Assembly: GCA_016699555.1 (NCBI GenBank)
Contig: CP064981.1
Span: 124,001-188,000 of the forward strand
Direction: 5' to 3'
DNA: 64,000 bases
Source: Candidatus Iainarchaeum sp.
GTDB taxonomy: Archaea; Iainarchaeota; Iainarchaeia; Iainarchaeales; VGJJ01
The translations under genes were made by a program, and so were the position numbers. The notes beneath the pieces are model-generated. The model saw only the letters and a list, made by a program, of their open reading frames with translations. It searched no databases and had not been told where the DNA came from. How positions within the stretch are numbered: position 1 is the first letter of the stretch; every line of letters starts with the position of its first letter. Below are positions 7,967 through 16,680 of this stretch, piece after piece.

Positions 7967-8902
7967 ATGCACTATCCCAAAGAACTATCCATCGAACTCA
8001 CGGACATGTGCACTCTCCGCTGCGAGCTGTGCGACAACAAGAACATCCAACGCCCACGCGGGTTCATGGACCTGGACAAATTCAAGAAACTCATCGACGA
8101 AGTCAGCGCACACACCAAAAGCATCAACTTCGGCGTGAGCGGAGAACCATTGCTGCACCCCCAAGCGGACGCATTCATCACATATGCAAAGGCAAAAGGC
8201 ATGCACACCAGCATGACCACGAACGCCACCCTGCTCAAAGCGTGGGCGAACAGACTCATCGCCGCAGGGCTCGATGACATCGTGCTATCTCTCGATGGGA
8301 TGACACGCGAAACATATGAAAGCTATCGCAAGGGGCCCGTGGCGGGGATCGATCACTTCACGCCAGCCAAAGAAGGCATCCAAACCCTCTGCGCCCAACG
8401 CCACGCGATGCGACACGAAAAGCCGCATATCACCATCTCCTTCATGGTGCACCGGCATAATGAGCACGAGATCGAAGCAGTAAAGGAATGGAGCAAAGCC
8501 ATCAAGGCCGACCAGTTGCTCCTCAAATCCATGCACTTCAATTGGGCCGGCAACGACCAACAAGTCAAGTCCGAATGGGCGCCCCAAAACAAGGAATTCG
8601 TGCGCCATTACGACTATACGCGCCTGGGCACATGCGCATGGGTCAATGACAATACCGTCATATTCTGGAATGGCGAGCTCGCGAGCTGTTGTTACGACCT
8701 CCTCGGAAAGACCACTTTCGGCAACGTCTTCCAAAAAGGATTCAAGGACGTGTGGGAATCCCCCGAACACCGGCGTGTCCAACCCCAAATGGCCGCACGC
8801 ACCTTACCCCAATGCATCGGGTGCTCGGCAGGCGTCAAGCTCGGAACATACATCGACAACCGCTCCCTCATCACCAAAATCATGCAACGCGCCAAGGAAT
8901 GA
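7967..8902 (+). CDS. Radical SAM protein with C-terminal SPASM-like cysteines
   Basis: The 311-residue product has the radical SAM cluster motif CTLRCELC at residues 15-22 (Cys-x3-Cys-x2-Cys), the SAM-contact region SGEPLLHP and a (beta/alpha) barrel. The C-terminal part has CAWVN, ASCCYD and CIGCSAG cysteines that look like a SPASM auxiliary-cluster domain. SPASM enzymes modify peptides, sugars or cofactors. Pairing with FkbM suggests surface-glycan or small-molecule tailoring, but a peptide-modifying role cannot be excluded. Confidence 0.85.
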   Translation: MHYPKELSIELTDMCTLRCELCDNKNIQRPRGFMDLDKFKKLIDEVSAHTKSINFGVSGEPLLHPQADAFITYAKAKGMHTSMTTNATLLKAWANRLIAAGLDDIVLSLDGMTRETYESYRKGPVAGIDHFTPAKEGIQTLCAQRHAMRHEKPHITISFMVHRHNEHEIEAVKEWSKAIKADQLLLKSMHFNWAGNDQQVKSEWAPQNKEFVRHYDYTRLGTCAWVNDNTVIFWNGELASCCYDLLGKTTFGNVFQKGFKDVWESPEHRRVQPQMAARTLPQCIGCSAGVKLGTYIDNRSLITKIMQRAKE

Positions 8903-8961
8903 TCTCGATCGAAAATACAGCCGAAGCCGTCGCAAAATTCTTACTCAAAATGAGAAAATAA
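8899..8961 (+). CDS. Possible 20-residue coupled peptide after the radical SAM gene
   Basis: An ATG overlaps the radical SAM stop (ATGA) and opens a 20-codon frame ending at TAA 8961. The peptide begins MISIENTAEAVAKF and ends LLKMRK, an amphipathic-helix pattern. It is very short, so chance is a real possibility; the ATGA junction is the only support. Confidence 0.25.
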   Translation: MISIENTAEAVAKFLLKMRK

Positions 8962-8984
8962 AAAAAAAGAAAGAGAACCCAGCC

Positions 8985-10097
8985 TTACAGCTTGGGCCCT
9001 TTCCACTTTCCAGCCTTTACGCGTTCCATCGCAATGCGCATCGCGGCATCGCGAGGGGTCCAGGCGTCGTTCTTCTCCATTTCCTTGAACATCAAGGGAA
9101 CGTTCTTGCGGATCTTGCCTTCGACCATCTTGAACATCGCCGGGGGCTTCCCTCCGATGTGTTCGACGTAGGAAGAGATGACTCCTCCCGCATTCGCCAC
9201 AAAGTCGGGCACAATCAACACATCGCGCGCGTGGAGTTTTTTCTCCACGGAAGGAGCCATGGAGATATTGCTTCCCTGCACGACGAGCTTGTGCTTGACC
9301 TGATTCACATTATTCATTGTAACTAAATCAGGAATCGCCGCAGGAATCAACACATTCGCGGGCGCGGTAAGGATGTTACTGCCTTTCTTGGCATACTTAC
9401 CGCGATACGCCGTCACGGTGCCATGTTCTTTTTTCGCCGCCATCAGGCGCTCATAATCTAAGCCACGTTTGTCCATAATGACACCATGCGAATCGGAAAC
9501 AGCCGTTACAGGAACGCCCCACTCGGATAGATACTTGTGCACGAACGTACCCACGTTACCATACCCCTCAATGGCCACTTTCACGTCCATGGGATCGGCT
9601 TCCATATACTTCAATGCGAGCATCGTCGAAATCGCCACACCAAAACCCGTGCTACCCAATTCATGGGGAATGCCGCCCATCGAAGCCGGCTTTCCCGTGC
9701 AGACTTTTCTGCTGCCGGCCACTTTAGCGATCAAACCCATTTCCTTTTCCGTCGTATTGATATCGGGCCCCGCCACATACAACGAGGGCGCAATCCCCTT
9801 CAACGCGTGCGCAAAGGAAGCGATCATCTGATTCTTCTGGCGCGGATTGCCCATCTTGGGATCGTAGAAGATTCCCGACTTGGCACCGCCAAAAGGCAAA
9901 TCAGCCATTGCGTTCTTCCACGTCATCGTGCGCGCGAGCTTCGCCACTTCATTGACGGAAACGGAACCCGTCATTCGGATACCGCCCTTTCCCAGGCCGC
10001 GACGCGTGTTGTCGATGACAATGACGCCACGCATCCCCGTCTTGGGGTCGTGCACTTCAATTACTTTCTCAGGACCAAAATCATCCCAATTTACCAT
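8985..10097 (-). CDS. gdhA: Glu/Leu/Phe/Val dehydrogenase (glutamate dehydrogenase)
   Basis: The 370-residue enzyme interconverts glutamate and 2-oxoglutarate plus ammonia with NAD(P). The catalytic lysine is Lys73 in DLPFGGAKSGI, with a second substrate lysine in TWKNAMAD. The Rossmann domain has GYGNVG and PDFVANAGGVISSY. At 370 residues it is shorter than the usual 410-420 because the N-terminal region is trimmed. GGTGAT lies upstream of ATG 10097 and GCTTTTAAAG (about 10126-10137) is the probable TATA box. It is convergent with the radical SAM gene. Confidence 0.92.
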   Translation of the reverse strand: MVNWDDFGPEKVIEVHDPKTGMRGVIVIDNTRRGLGKGGIRMTGSVSVNEVAKLARTMTWKNAMADLPFGGAKSGIFYDPKMGNPRQKNQMIASFAHALKGIAPSLYVAGPDINTTEKEMGLIAKVAGSRKVCTGKPASMGGIPHELGSTGFGVAISTMLALKYMEADPMDVKVAIEGYGNVGTFVHKYLSEWGVPVTAVSDSHGVIMDKRGLDYERLMAAKKEHGTVTAYRGKYAKKGSNILTAPANVLIPAAIPDLVTMNNVNQVKHKLVVQGSNISMAPSVEKKLHARDVLIVPDFVANAGGVISSYVEHIGGKPPAMFKMVEGKIRKNVPLMFKEMEKNDAWTPRDAAMRIAMERVKAGKWKGPKL

Positions 10098-10220
10098 GGA
10101 ATATCACCAATGCAAGCAAAAAATTGGACTTTAAAAGCATGGTTCGGGGAAAAATGCACGTACGATCAGGGCAAACTGGGAAGGGAATTAAATAACCATT
10201 TTCACCCCATTCTCCTATCT

Positions 10221-11192
10221 ATGCCCTCCAAAAGCAACTCAACGGAAACCAACAGCAAGAACGCCTATGACATCGCCATCATCGGAACCGGGGGAAGCGG
10301 CATCGCCGCCGCCATCTATTCCGCGCGCTTCAATCTCAAGACCGTCGTGATCGGAGAAAAATATGGCGGACTCATTGTGGATACCCACCTCGTGGAAAAC
10401 TATCCCGGATTCGTGCGCTTGTCAGGGTATGATTTGATGCAAGAATTCAAGAAGCACGTTGAAGATTACAAGGACAAAGTCACGCTGCTGGACGCCTCCG
10501 CGCAACACGTCAAGAAAACGAAGAACGGATTCGAAGTCGAAACCAGCGAAGGAAAAGTAAGCGCGCGAGCCATCATCCTCGCCACAGGAACGGAACGGAA
10601 GAAACTAAACGTGCCGGGAGAAAAAGAATACACCAATAAGGGAGTGAGCTATTGCGCCACGTGCGATTCCCCATTGTTCAAGAACAAAATTGTCGGGATC
10701 GTAGGCGGAAGCGACTCGGCAGTCAAAGAAGGGCTGCTGCTCTCCGAGTACGCCAGCAAAGTCTATGTCATCTACCGCGGACAACAAGTGCGCGCGGAGC
10801 CCATCAACATGGAACGACTCAAGAAAGCCAAGAACGTCGAAGTCATCACCAACACCAACGTCCTCGAAATCAAAGGAGAAAAATTCATCTCCCACGTCAT
10901 CCTCGATAAGCCCTTCCAAGGAAAAAAAGAAATGCCCCTCGGCGGACTGTTCATCGAAATCGGGCACATCGTCCGCAACGAACTCGCGAAAGAATTAGGG
11001 GTTGCCTTGGACGAAAAAGGAGAAATCATCGTCGACAAGAACTCCAACACCAACGTGGAAGGCGTATTTTCAGCCGGAGACGTCACCAATCGCGCATGGA
11101 AGCAGCTCATCACGGGAGTCGCCGAAGGATGTGTTGCCGCGTGGTCGGCCTATGAGTACCTCAACGGCAGCTCCACACGCGAAAAGAAATGA
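10221..11192 (+). CDS. trxB: Thioredoxin reductase
   Basis: The 323-residue flavoenzyme reduces thioredoxin-like proteins with NADPH. FAD motif GTGGSG is at 22-27, the redox disulfide CATC at 145-148, the NADPH motif GGSDSA near 168 and the C-terminal FAD motif GVFSAGDV near 290. The open frame extends far upstream, but the family N-terminus (YDIAIIGTGG) and a TATA box (ATTAAATAAC, about 10186-10195) support ATG 10221. Its stop directly abuts the stop of the convergent downstream gene. Likely partners are the glutaredoxin at 24.5 kb and AhpD at 6.8 kb. Confidence 0.93.
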   Translation: MPSKSNSTETNSKNAYDIAIIGTGGSGIAAAIYSARFNLKTVVIGEKYGGLIVDTHLVENYPGFVRLSGYDLMQEFKKHVEDYKDKVTLLDASAQHVKKTKNGFEVETSEGKVSARAIILATGTERKKLNVPGEKEYTNKGVSYCATCDSPLFKNKIVGIVGGSDSAVKEGLLLSEYASKVYVIYRGQQVRAEPINMERLKKAKNVEVITNTNVLEIKGEKFISHVILDKPFQGKKEMPLGGLFIEIGHIVRNELAKELGVALDEKGEIIVDKNSNTNVEGVFSAGDVTNRAWKQLITGVAEGCVAAWSAYEYLNGSSTREKK

Positions 11193-11819
11193 TCACGCCA
11201 CCTTGCGCAGGAGTTGCGTATAGGCAATGACCCACTGCTGCACACGCTCCAATTGCCCAGCCGTATTCGCCCCCAATTCCTCGATCGATCGACGCGACTC
11301 CGCACGATTGCGCGAGACATCCTCCAACGCCGCGCGCAGGACCGCGTGCTCGTCCCGCAACGCCTCCAACGAGGATTCCAATCCTTCAAATGCCGCATCA
11401 AAGCCGTCCACTACATTTCCGGCATCGCGACGATACGAATAGACGCTGCGCAAGCGGATCAGCATCACGGGAAACCGTTCCAATAGGTAGTCCATCTTCT
11501 CGAAATCAAGCACCAGCCCATTCAGGTGCGCATGCAAGAGATTGCTACGCTGCAGGATGAGCTGCTCCCGCAAGAGCGGCTTTTCGGCATCAGCCGCATT
11601 CGCGACATCTCGCCGCACATTCAAAAAAGAAACCTGCTCGTTTTCCCACACGCGTCGGACGCTTGACTCGCGCACCAGCAAGGGAGTGAAATCATCCATC
11701 GGCACCAGGCTCAATGAATCCACCATCACGCGATGGCTCACCGTCGAGGTCGTCATCGCTATCGCCGAAAAAGAAAGCAAAATGCACCCTACCACTACGG
11801 CCGGCAAAAAGAAACGCAT
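11193..11819 (-). CDS. Secreted or membrane-anchored coiled-coil protein
   Basis: The 208-residue product begins with a hydrophobic signal or anchor (about residues 3-22) followed by an extracellular, mostly helical body with heptad-like runs (EGLESSLEALRDEHAVLRAALEDV near 150). No conserved domain is recognised. The stop abuts that of trxB with no bases between them. Confidence 0.6.
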   Translation of the reverse strand: MRFFLPAVVVGCILLSFSAIAMTTSTVSHRVMVDSLSLVPMDDFTPLLVRESSVRRVWENEQVSFLNVRRDVANAADAEKPLLREQLILQRSNLLHAHLNGLVLDFEKMDYLLERFPVMLIRLRSVYSYRRDAGNVVDGFDAAFEGLESSLEALRDEHAVLRAALEDVSRNRAESRRSIEELGANTAGQLERVQQWVIAYTQLLRKVA

Positions 11820-11871
11820 GAAAAGGATAAACGGGCAACGGGAATATTAATCTCATCAACCTCATAGGCAA

Positions 11872-12468
11872 ATGCACCCGCTTCCAAGCACACTCCTGAT
11901 TGCATTGGCATTGATACTCAGCATGAACGCAGTATCCGCGGCCACGCTGGAAGGAGAAATATACGATGGGCTGACCCTCCAGACCATCAATCGCGTCCAC
12001 ATCACATTCGGAACGGACCCCCCGCGCCTCATTACGACGCAGGAGGGCAGATACCACGTCGAGCTCGCGCCAGGGACTTATACCATCTATGCCGAGCAGC
12101 GCGAGCAAGGGATCGCAGCCAAAGTCGCACGCGATAGGATCACGATTCCCGCGGACCAAGACTATGTGCACGACCTTTTCCTATTCCCCCCGCTCCAGAT
12201 GACCATCAACCAACCACTGCCGGCCGAATCGGAAATCGCACCCGATATCTTTTCGAACCTCCAACAACCCTTTACTCTTCTCCTTCTGCTCGGAATACTC
12301 TTGCTCGGGATCGAAGCCGCCATCATCATCACCCGCCGCAACAAAGCCCCCGTTTCCGAACCCCCCTATCAGATCATGGAAATCAACAACATGCTCCCAC
12401 CGCTGGCCAAAGAAGAAAAGAAGAAGAAAGCACCCAAGAAGACGCGGCAAGCAAAACTCACTTCTTGA
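11872..12468 (+). CDS. Cell-surface protein with carboxypeptidase regulatory-like domain
   Basis: The 198-residue product has a signal peptide (cleavage probably after VSA near residue 23), then a CarboxypepD_reg-like beta-sandwich (LEGEIYDGLTLQTINRVHI...TQEGRYHVELAPGTYTIYA), a membrane segment at about 132-152 (FTLLLLLGILLLGIEAAIII) and a Lys-rich cytoplasmic tail. The last 11 bases overlap the 3' end of the convergent malic enzyme gene. Related archaeal proteins often end in a winged helix; none is visible here. Confidence 0.65.
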   Translation: MHPLPSTLLIALALILSMNAVSAATLEGEIYDGLTLQTINRVHITFGTDPPRLITTQEGRYHVELAPGTYTIYAEQREQGIAAKVARDRITIPADQDYVHDLFLFPPLQMTINQPLPAESEIAPDIFSNLQQPFTLLLLLGILLLGIEAAIIITRRNKAPVSEPPYQIMEINNMLPPLAKEEKKKKAPKKTRQAKLTS

Positions 12469-13681
12469 CCGCCGCGCGGACGGCAGCAGCCACCACTTCC
12501 GCTACGCGACGATCCGAGAGCGCGGGCAATATCTTTTCGGGAGTGGGATTCGAGACCATCCCCGCCAAAGCCTGGGCTGCGGCCAATTCCATGTGCGGAG
12601 TAATATGCGTCGCCCCCGCATCCATGGCGCCGCGAAAAATACCGGGAAAAGCAAGCGCATTGTTGACCTGATTGGGATAATCGCTTCTGCCCGTTCCAAC
12701 CACGAATGCCCCACCACGCTTTGCCGCATCCGGCATGATCTCGGGGGTAGGATTCGCCATCGCAAGGACGATCGCCCTATCCGCCATCGAACGCACCATC
12801 GCCTCGGAGACTTGATTGGCCACTGAAACGCCGATGAAGGCATCCATCCCCTGAATGGCATCCGCTAACACACCCTTCTTCCCCTTGGGATTCGTCAAGG
12901 CCGCGAGTTCGCGCTTATCCATATCCAAATCAGCGCGACCGCTATGGATAATCCCCTTAGAATCGCAAATGATCACCTCTTTCACACGCGGCGCGGAAGC
13001 GGGAAGGCCCTTGCCCAAGAGCATCTTAGTGATCGCGTTCCCTGCAGCCCCAGCACCATTGATGCACACGCGCAAGGAACTGAAAGGCTTCTTTGCCACG
13101 CGCGCGGCATTGAGGAGCGCCGCATAGGTCACGATCGCAGTACCATGCTGATCGTCGTGGAATACGGGAATGCCCAAGTCCTGCAACGCCGCCTCTACCT
13201 TGAAACAGTTAGGGGCCTTGATGTCCTCGAGATTAATCGCCCCGAATACGGGAGAAATATTCCGGATGATCGAAATGATTTCATCCACGTCCTGCGTCTG
13301 GATACAAATGGGAAACGCATCGATGCTGCCCAATTCCTTAAACAACACGCACTTCCCTTCCATCACGGGAATGGCACCATAAGCTCCCAAGTTGCCCAAA
13401 CCCAGGACCTTACTCCCATCCGAGATGACCGCGAGCGAGTTTTTCTTCAGCGATAGGACAGATGCCAGCTTCGGATCGCGCGCCAGCTCCAGACTCACTT
13501 GCGCTACGCCGGGAGTATAAGCCAACGAATAATCATGCGCGTCTTTGAGGGGGACCTTGCTGTATGTTCCGAGCTTTCCGCCATACTTCTTGTGCCACGC
13601 CACGCTTTCCTTTCCGATAGCGGGGACTTTGCTTTCAGATGAAGAAGAAGATTTTTGGGAGAGGGTCTTGGGTTGCTTCAT
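12458..13681 (-). CDS. NAD(P)-dependent malic enzyme (malate dehydrogenase, decarboxylating)
   Basis: The 407-residue protein converts malate to pyruvate and CO2. It has the short prokaryotic layout: YTPGVAQVSLELARDP near 60, GLGNLGAYGAIPVMEGKCVLFK near 95, INLEDIKAPNCF, VFHDDQHGTAIV and the NAD(P) motif INGAGAAGNAI near 200, ending with the AMANPTPEI segment. The open frame extends 40 codons further, but the ATG at 13681 sits about 25 bases after a TATA-like TTTATTAATG and begins a normal N-terminus (with a Ser-rich lead). Confidence 0.92.
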   Translation of the reverse strand: MKQPKTLSQKSSSSSESKVPAIGKESVAWHKKYGGKLGTYSKVPLKDAHDYSLAYTPGVAQVSLELARDPKLASVLSLKKNSLAVISDGSKVLGLGNLGAYGAIPVMEGKCVLFKELGSIDAFPICIQTQDVDEIISIIRNISPVFGAINLEDIKAPNCFKVEAALQDLGIPVFHDDQHGTAIVTYAALLNAARVAKKPFSSLRVCINGAGAAGNAITKMLLGKGLPASAPRVKEVIICDSKGIIHSGRADLDMDKRELAALTNPKGKKGVLADAIQGMDAFIGVSVANQVSEAMVRSMADRAIVLAMANPTPEIMPDAAKRGGAFVVGTGRSDYPNQVNNALAFPGIFRGAMDAGATHITPHMELAAAQALAGMVSNPTPEKILPALSDRRVAEVVAAAVRAAVKK

Positions 13682-13696
13682 CCAAAAAACAAATGA

Positions 13697-13710
13697 GAAA
13701 GCATTAATAA
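13697..13710. promoter_or_regulatory. TATA-like element between malic enzyme and microprotein
   Basis: CATTAATAAATCC is close to symmetrical and lies about 25 bases from the malic enzyme ATG (minus) and about 45 from the microprotein ATG (plus). Confidence 0.4.
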
Positions 13711-13750
13711 ATCCAAATCGCAATGATTGCATGCAATTGGAGGAATAGAA

Positions 13751-13819
13751 ATGCCCGGAAAGACGACAACCGCCAAAAAAAGCAAGAAAAAAGACGCACA
13801 CCAGTGTGAGTTCTGTTGA
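13751..13819 (+). CDS. Putative 22-residue basic microprotein ending in CxxC
   Basis: A GGAGG Shine-Dalgarno site (13739-13743) lies seven bases before ATG 13751. The 22 codons start MPGKTTTAKKSKKK and end HQCEFC followed by TGA; a hairpin follows at 13841-13860. The Lys-rich N-terminus with a C-terminal Cys-x2-Cys could bind nucleic acid or metal, or a dimer could form half of a zinc site. Too short for homology to help; the strong ribosome site and the downstream terminator are the support. Confidence 0.4.
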   Translation: MPGKTTTAKKSKKKDAHQCEFC

Positions 13820-13840
13820 ATCACCGCGTAGTGTGACCGA

Positions 13841-13860
13841 GGCACTGCGGGTGCAGTGCC
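13841..13860. terminator. Hairpin between microprotein and SUF operon
   Basis: GGCACTGC, loop GGGT, GCAGTGCC is a perfect 8-bp stem lying between the convergent microprotein and the 3' end of the SUF operon. No strong T-run follows on the plus strand. Confidence 0.45.
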
Positions 13861-13874
13861 ATCATACCCTATTC

Positions 13875-14273
13875 CTACAGCAATCCCATCATCGCCTTCA
13901 AATCATCCGAAGGCTGCCATAACGGCTCGAACGTCACTTCGATCTTCACTTCTTTCACTTCGGTGGTGAGCTGCATGATCGAGGAACGCATCATGTCGAT
14001 CAGCAACGGCCCATACGGACACGCGGGGGTCGTCAGCGTGGTGAGCACGTTGATCTTATCCCCATCAATGCGGATGCGATAGATCAACTCCAATGTCATC
14101 ACATCCACATGCAACTCCGGATCCTCCACGCGCGAAAGCGCCATCTTGATCTGGTCGAACGTCACAGGACCCGGATTTACCAATTCCAGCTTGGGAAAAG
14201 GAGGAGACAGCGCGGCATTGGAAGAAAGATCCTCTTTCTTGAGCGGAGAAACGTCTTGGGAAGAAGGATGCAT
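13875..14273 (-). CDS. MIP18/DUF59-family Fe-S assembly protein (SufT-like)
   Basis: The 132-residue protein has the DUF59 core from about residue 38: ALSRVEDPELHVDVMTLELIYRIRI, then TTLTTPACPYGPLLIDMM with the conserved Cys, and a C-terminal EVTFEPLWQPSD. SufT/MIP18 proteins help Fe-S cluster maturation or delivery. It is the last gene of the SUF operon, and its ATG overlaps the sufC stop (TGATG). The first 30 residues are a low-complexity extension. Confidence 0.85.
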   Translation of the reverse strand: MHPSSQDVSPLKKEDLSSNAALSPPFPKLELVNPGPVTFDQIKMALSRVEDPELHVDVMTLELIYRIRIDGDKINVLTTLTTPACPYGPLLIDMMRSSIMQLTTEVKEVKIEVTFEPLWQPSDDLKAMMGLL

Positions 14274-15022
14274 CAGCGAACCTCCTTCGCTTTCATCGCA
14301 TCAAAACCATGCTTCTCGATCTCATGCGCCAATTCCGCGCCACCGGATTTCACGATCTTCCCGGCAACCAACACATGCACCTGGTGGGGCTGGATATAAT
14401 GGAGAATGCGATTGTAGTGCGTGATGATGAGAATACCCATATTCGTCGATTGCGCAATCTTCGTCACGCCTTCCCCTATCACGCGCAACGCATCCACGTC
14501 CGTCCCCGAATCCGTTTCATCCAAGATGGCGAGCTTGGGCTCCAAGAGAGAAAGCTGCAGCATTTCCGTCTTCTTCTTCTCTCCCCCAGAAAAGCCCTCG
14601 TTGAGGTAACGATTGACGAGCTTGGAATCCACGTTCAGCAGCTGCATCTTTTCCTTCAGACGCTTGGCGAACTCCACAATCTTGATGGGGGCGGGCAAGC
14701 GCGCATTGAGCGCGGTGCGGATGAAATTGCTTACTGTCACACCTGAAACCTCGGAAGGATATTGGAAAGACAAGAACAGTCCCGCGCGCGAGCGCTCATG
14801 CGGCTTCATCTGCAAGAGGTTCTTGCCCTGGAAGGTAATGCTGCCCTTTGTCACGGTATATTTGGGATGGCCCGCCAAGACGAATGCCAGGGTCGATTTC
14901 CCGCTCCCATTCGGACCCATCAACGCAACCACTTCGCCTTGGTTGATGTCGAGCGAGATGCCCGATAGGATTTCCTTATCCCCTATTGCGGCATGCAGAT
15001 TACGGATTTCAAGATCGGCCAT
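14273..15022 (-). CDS. sufC: Fe-S assembly ATPase SufC
   Basis: The 249-residue ABC-type ATPase powers the SufBCD scaffold. Walker A is GPNGSGKST near residue 34, the Q-loop LFLSFQYPSEV, the ABC signature EGFSGGEKKK near 140 and Walker B LAILDETDSGTD, typical of SufC. The start is the ATG one base after the sufU stop; the longer open frame reads through sufU and is rejected. It is the fifth structural gene of the operon. Confidence 0.96.
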   Translation of the reverse strand: MADLEIRNLHAAIGDKEILSGISLDINQGEVVALMGPNGSGKSTLAFVLAGHPKYTVTKGSITFQGKNLLQMKPHERSRAGLFLSFQYPSEVSGVTVSNFIRTALNARLPAPIKIVEFAKRLKEKMQLLNVDSKLVNRYLNEGFSGGEKKKTEMLQLSLLEPKLAILDETDSGTDVDALRVIGEGVTKIAQSTNMGILIITHYNRILHYIQPHQVHVLVAGKIVKSGGAELAHEIEKHGFDAMKAKEVR

Positions 15023-15023
15023 A

Positions 15024-15464
15024 CTACTTCCCCTTCCCCGAAGATTTTTGAACATACTTCTGGTGGATCCCCAAGGCATTCTTGGCCGTATCCAACGAAA
15101 GCATCGCGCATTTGAGGCGCACCGGCCCCAATTCCACGCCGAGCATCTCCTCGATATCCGCATGCGTCATCTTTGCTACCTGTGCAGGCGTCTTTCCCTT
15201 CAGCTCATCCGAGAGCATGCTGCCCGACGCAACGGAAATGGCACAACCCTGCGCCTGCATGGACACCCCCGCAATCCGGCCTTTGCCGTCGAAAGCGAAC
15301 GCATACGAAATGCGATCCCCACAAACCGGATTCGATTCCGTGTGCTCGATATCGCAGCGCGGAAGCTTATGCGTATTGCGCGGATGCTTATAGTGGTCCA
15401 AGATGTTCTCGCGGTACATCCCGTCGCCCGCAAAATCCTTGTCATCATTTTCACGCATCGGCAT
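15024..15464 (-). CDS. sufU: Fe-S scaffold/sulfur acceptor SufU/IscU-like
   Basis: The product has 146 residues from ATG 15464 (144 from 15458; either is possible). Three conserved Cys are present in NPVCGDR, QGCAIS and LKCAML; the NIF-U core begins at MYRENILDHYKHPRN. The spacing between the second and third Cys and the GPVRLKC motif resemble SufU. It accepts sulfur from SufS, whose stop lies just upstream. Confidence 0.92.
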   Translation of the reverse strand: MPMRENDDKDFAGDGMYRENILDHYKHPRNTHKLPRCDIEHTESNPVCGDRISYAFAFDGKGRIAGVSMQAQGCAISVASGSMLSDELKGKTPAQVAKMTHADIEEMLGVELGPVRLKCAMLSLDTAKNALGIHQKYVQKSSGKGK

Positions 15465-15468
15465 CACC

Positions 15469-16680
15469 CTACGCAAATATCTTCTCCACTTTCGTGATGC
15501 CCTGCACGAGAGCATCGATGTCGTCTTCCGTGCTGTATACCCCGAACGACGCGCGGGAAGAAGAAGGAATCTTGAGCAGCTCGTGCAAGGGCATCGTGCA
15601 GTGGTTGCCCGCGCGGATGGCAATGCCATCAACATCCAAGATGCTCGCCACATCATGCGGATGCGCATTCTGGACGTTGAACGCCACCACACCCACTTTC
15701 TTCTTCCAGTGCGGACCATAGAGAGAAATGCCCCTCATCTGGTGCAATTGCTCATGCGCATACCGCAATAGCCCCTGCTCGTGCTTCTCCACATGATGCA
15801 TTCCGAGCTTACGCAGATAATCCACGGCCGCGCTCAAACCAACTCCTTCTGCGATCATGGGAGTCCCATACTCGAATTTCCACGGGAGATCGTTCCACGT
15901 CGCTGCTTCGAATGAAACGGAACGAACCATGTCCCCGCCAAAAGAAACCGGCTCCATCTCTTGCAGCAGGGCTTCTTTCCCATATAGGACGCCTATCCCC
16001 GTGGGACCATACATCTTGTGCCCCGAAAAGGCAGCGAAATCGACATCCAATTCCTCCACATGAACGGGAAAATGCCCCACGCTCTGCGCCATGTCCAGGA
16101 CAACCTTCACTCCATGCGCATGCGCCATCTTTGTCAGGCGTTTGATGGAGGGAATAGTCCCTAAAACATTCGAAGCGTGCGTAATCGCCAACACCTTCGT
16201 CTTCGACGAAAGCATGCGCTCGAGCTTCTCCTCATGCAAGAGAAAAGAATCCTTGTCCAGAGGAAGGAAACGCAGCTTCGCATTCTTGCGCTTCGCCAAT
16301 TGCTGCCAGGGAACCAAATTGGAATGATGCTCGATCTGAGAAACGATGACCTCATCCCCGCGCTTCACGGTAGGCTCTAGCATGCGCGCAAGCGTATTGA
16401 GCGAATCCGAACAGTTGCGCGTGAAGACAATCTCTTTCATGGAACCCGCATGGATGAATTTCGCCACATTCTCATGCGCGTGCTCGAAGGCCAACGTAGC
16501 TTCTTCCGAGAGCTTGTGGATGCCACGATGGACGTTGGCATTATGATGCTCATAATAGTCCTCCATCGCACGCAGCACCGAAAGAGGCTTTTGCGTCGTA
16601 GCGGCGTTATCCAAATACGTCAGCTTCTTCCCGCGGATCTTGCGCTTGAGTATGGGAAAGTCTCGGTGGATATTCTTCAT
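15469..16680 (-). CDS. sufS: Cysteine desulfurase SufS
   Basis: The 403-residue PLP enzyme takes sulfur from cysteine for Fe-S assembly. YLDNAATTQKP is at the N-terminus, PLP ligands include His119 (EHHSN) and Asp196 (VLDMAQS), the Schiff-base lysine is Lys222 in FSGHKMYGPTG, and the persulfide Cys is Cys361 in RAGNHCTMPLH. It overlaps sufD by ATGA. Confidence 0.96.
   Translation of the reverse strand: MKNIHRDFPILKRKIRGKKLTYLDNAATTQKPLSVLRAMEDYYEHHNANVHRGIHKLSEEATLAFEHAHENVAKFIHAGSMKEIVFTRNCSDSLNTLARMLEPTVKRGDEVIVSQIEHHSNLVPWQQLAKRKNAKLRFLPLDKDSFLLHEEKLERMLSSKTKVLAITHASNVLGTIPSIKRLTKMAHAHGVKVVLDMAQSVGHFPVHVEELDVDFAAFSGHKMYGPTGIGVLYGKEALLQEMEPVSFGGDMVRSVSFEAATWNDLPWKFEYGTPMIAEGVGLSAAVDYLRKLGMHHVEKHEQGLLRYAHEQLHQMRGISLYGPHWKKKVGVVAFNVQNAHPHDVASILDVDGIAIRAGNHCTMPLHELLKIPSSSRASFGVYSTEDDIDALVQGITKVEKIFA

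Noticed and set aside
9537..10220. 228-codon upstream extension of thioredoxin reductase
   Set aside because: It runs antisense through glutamate dehydrogenase; the family N-terminus and TATA box place the start at 10221.
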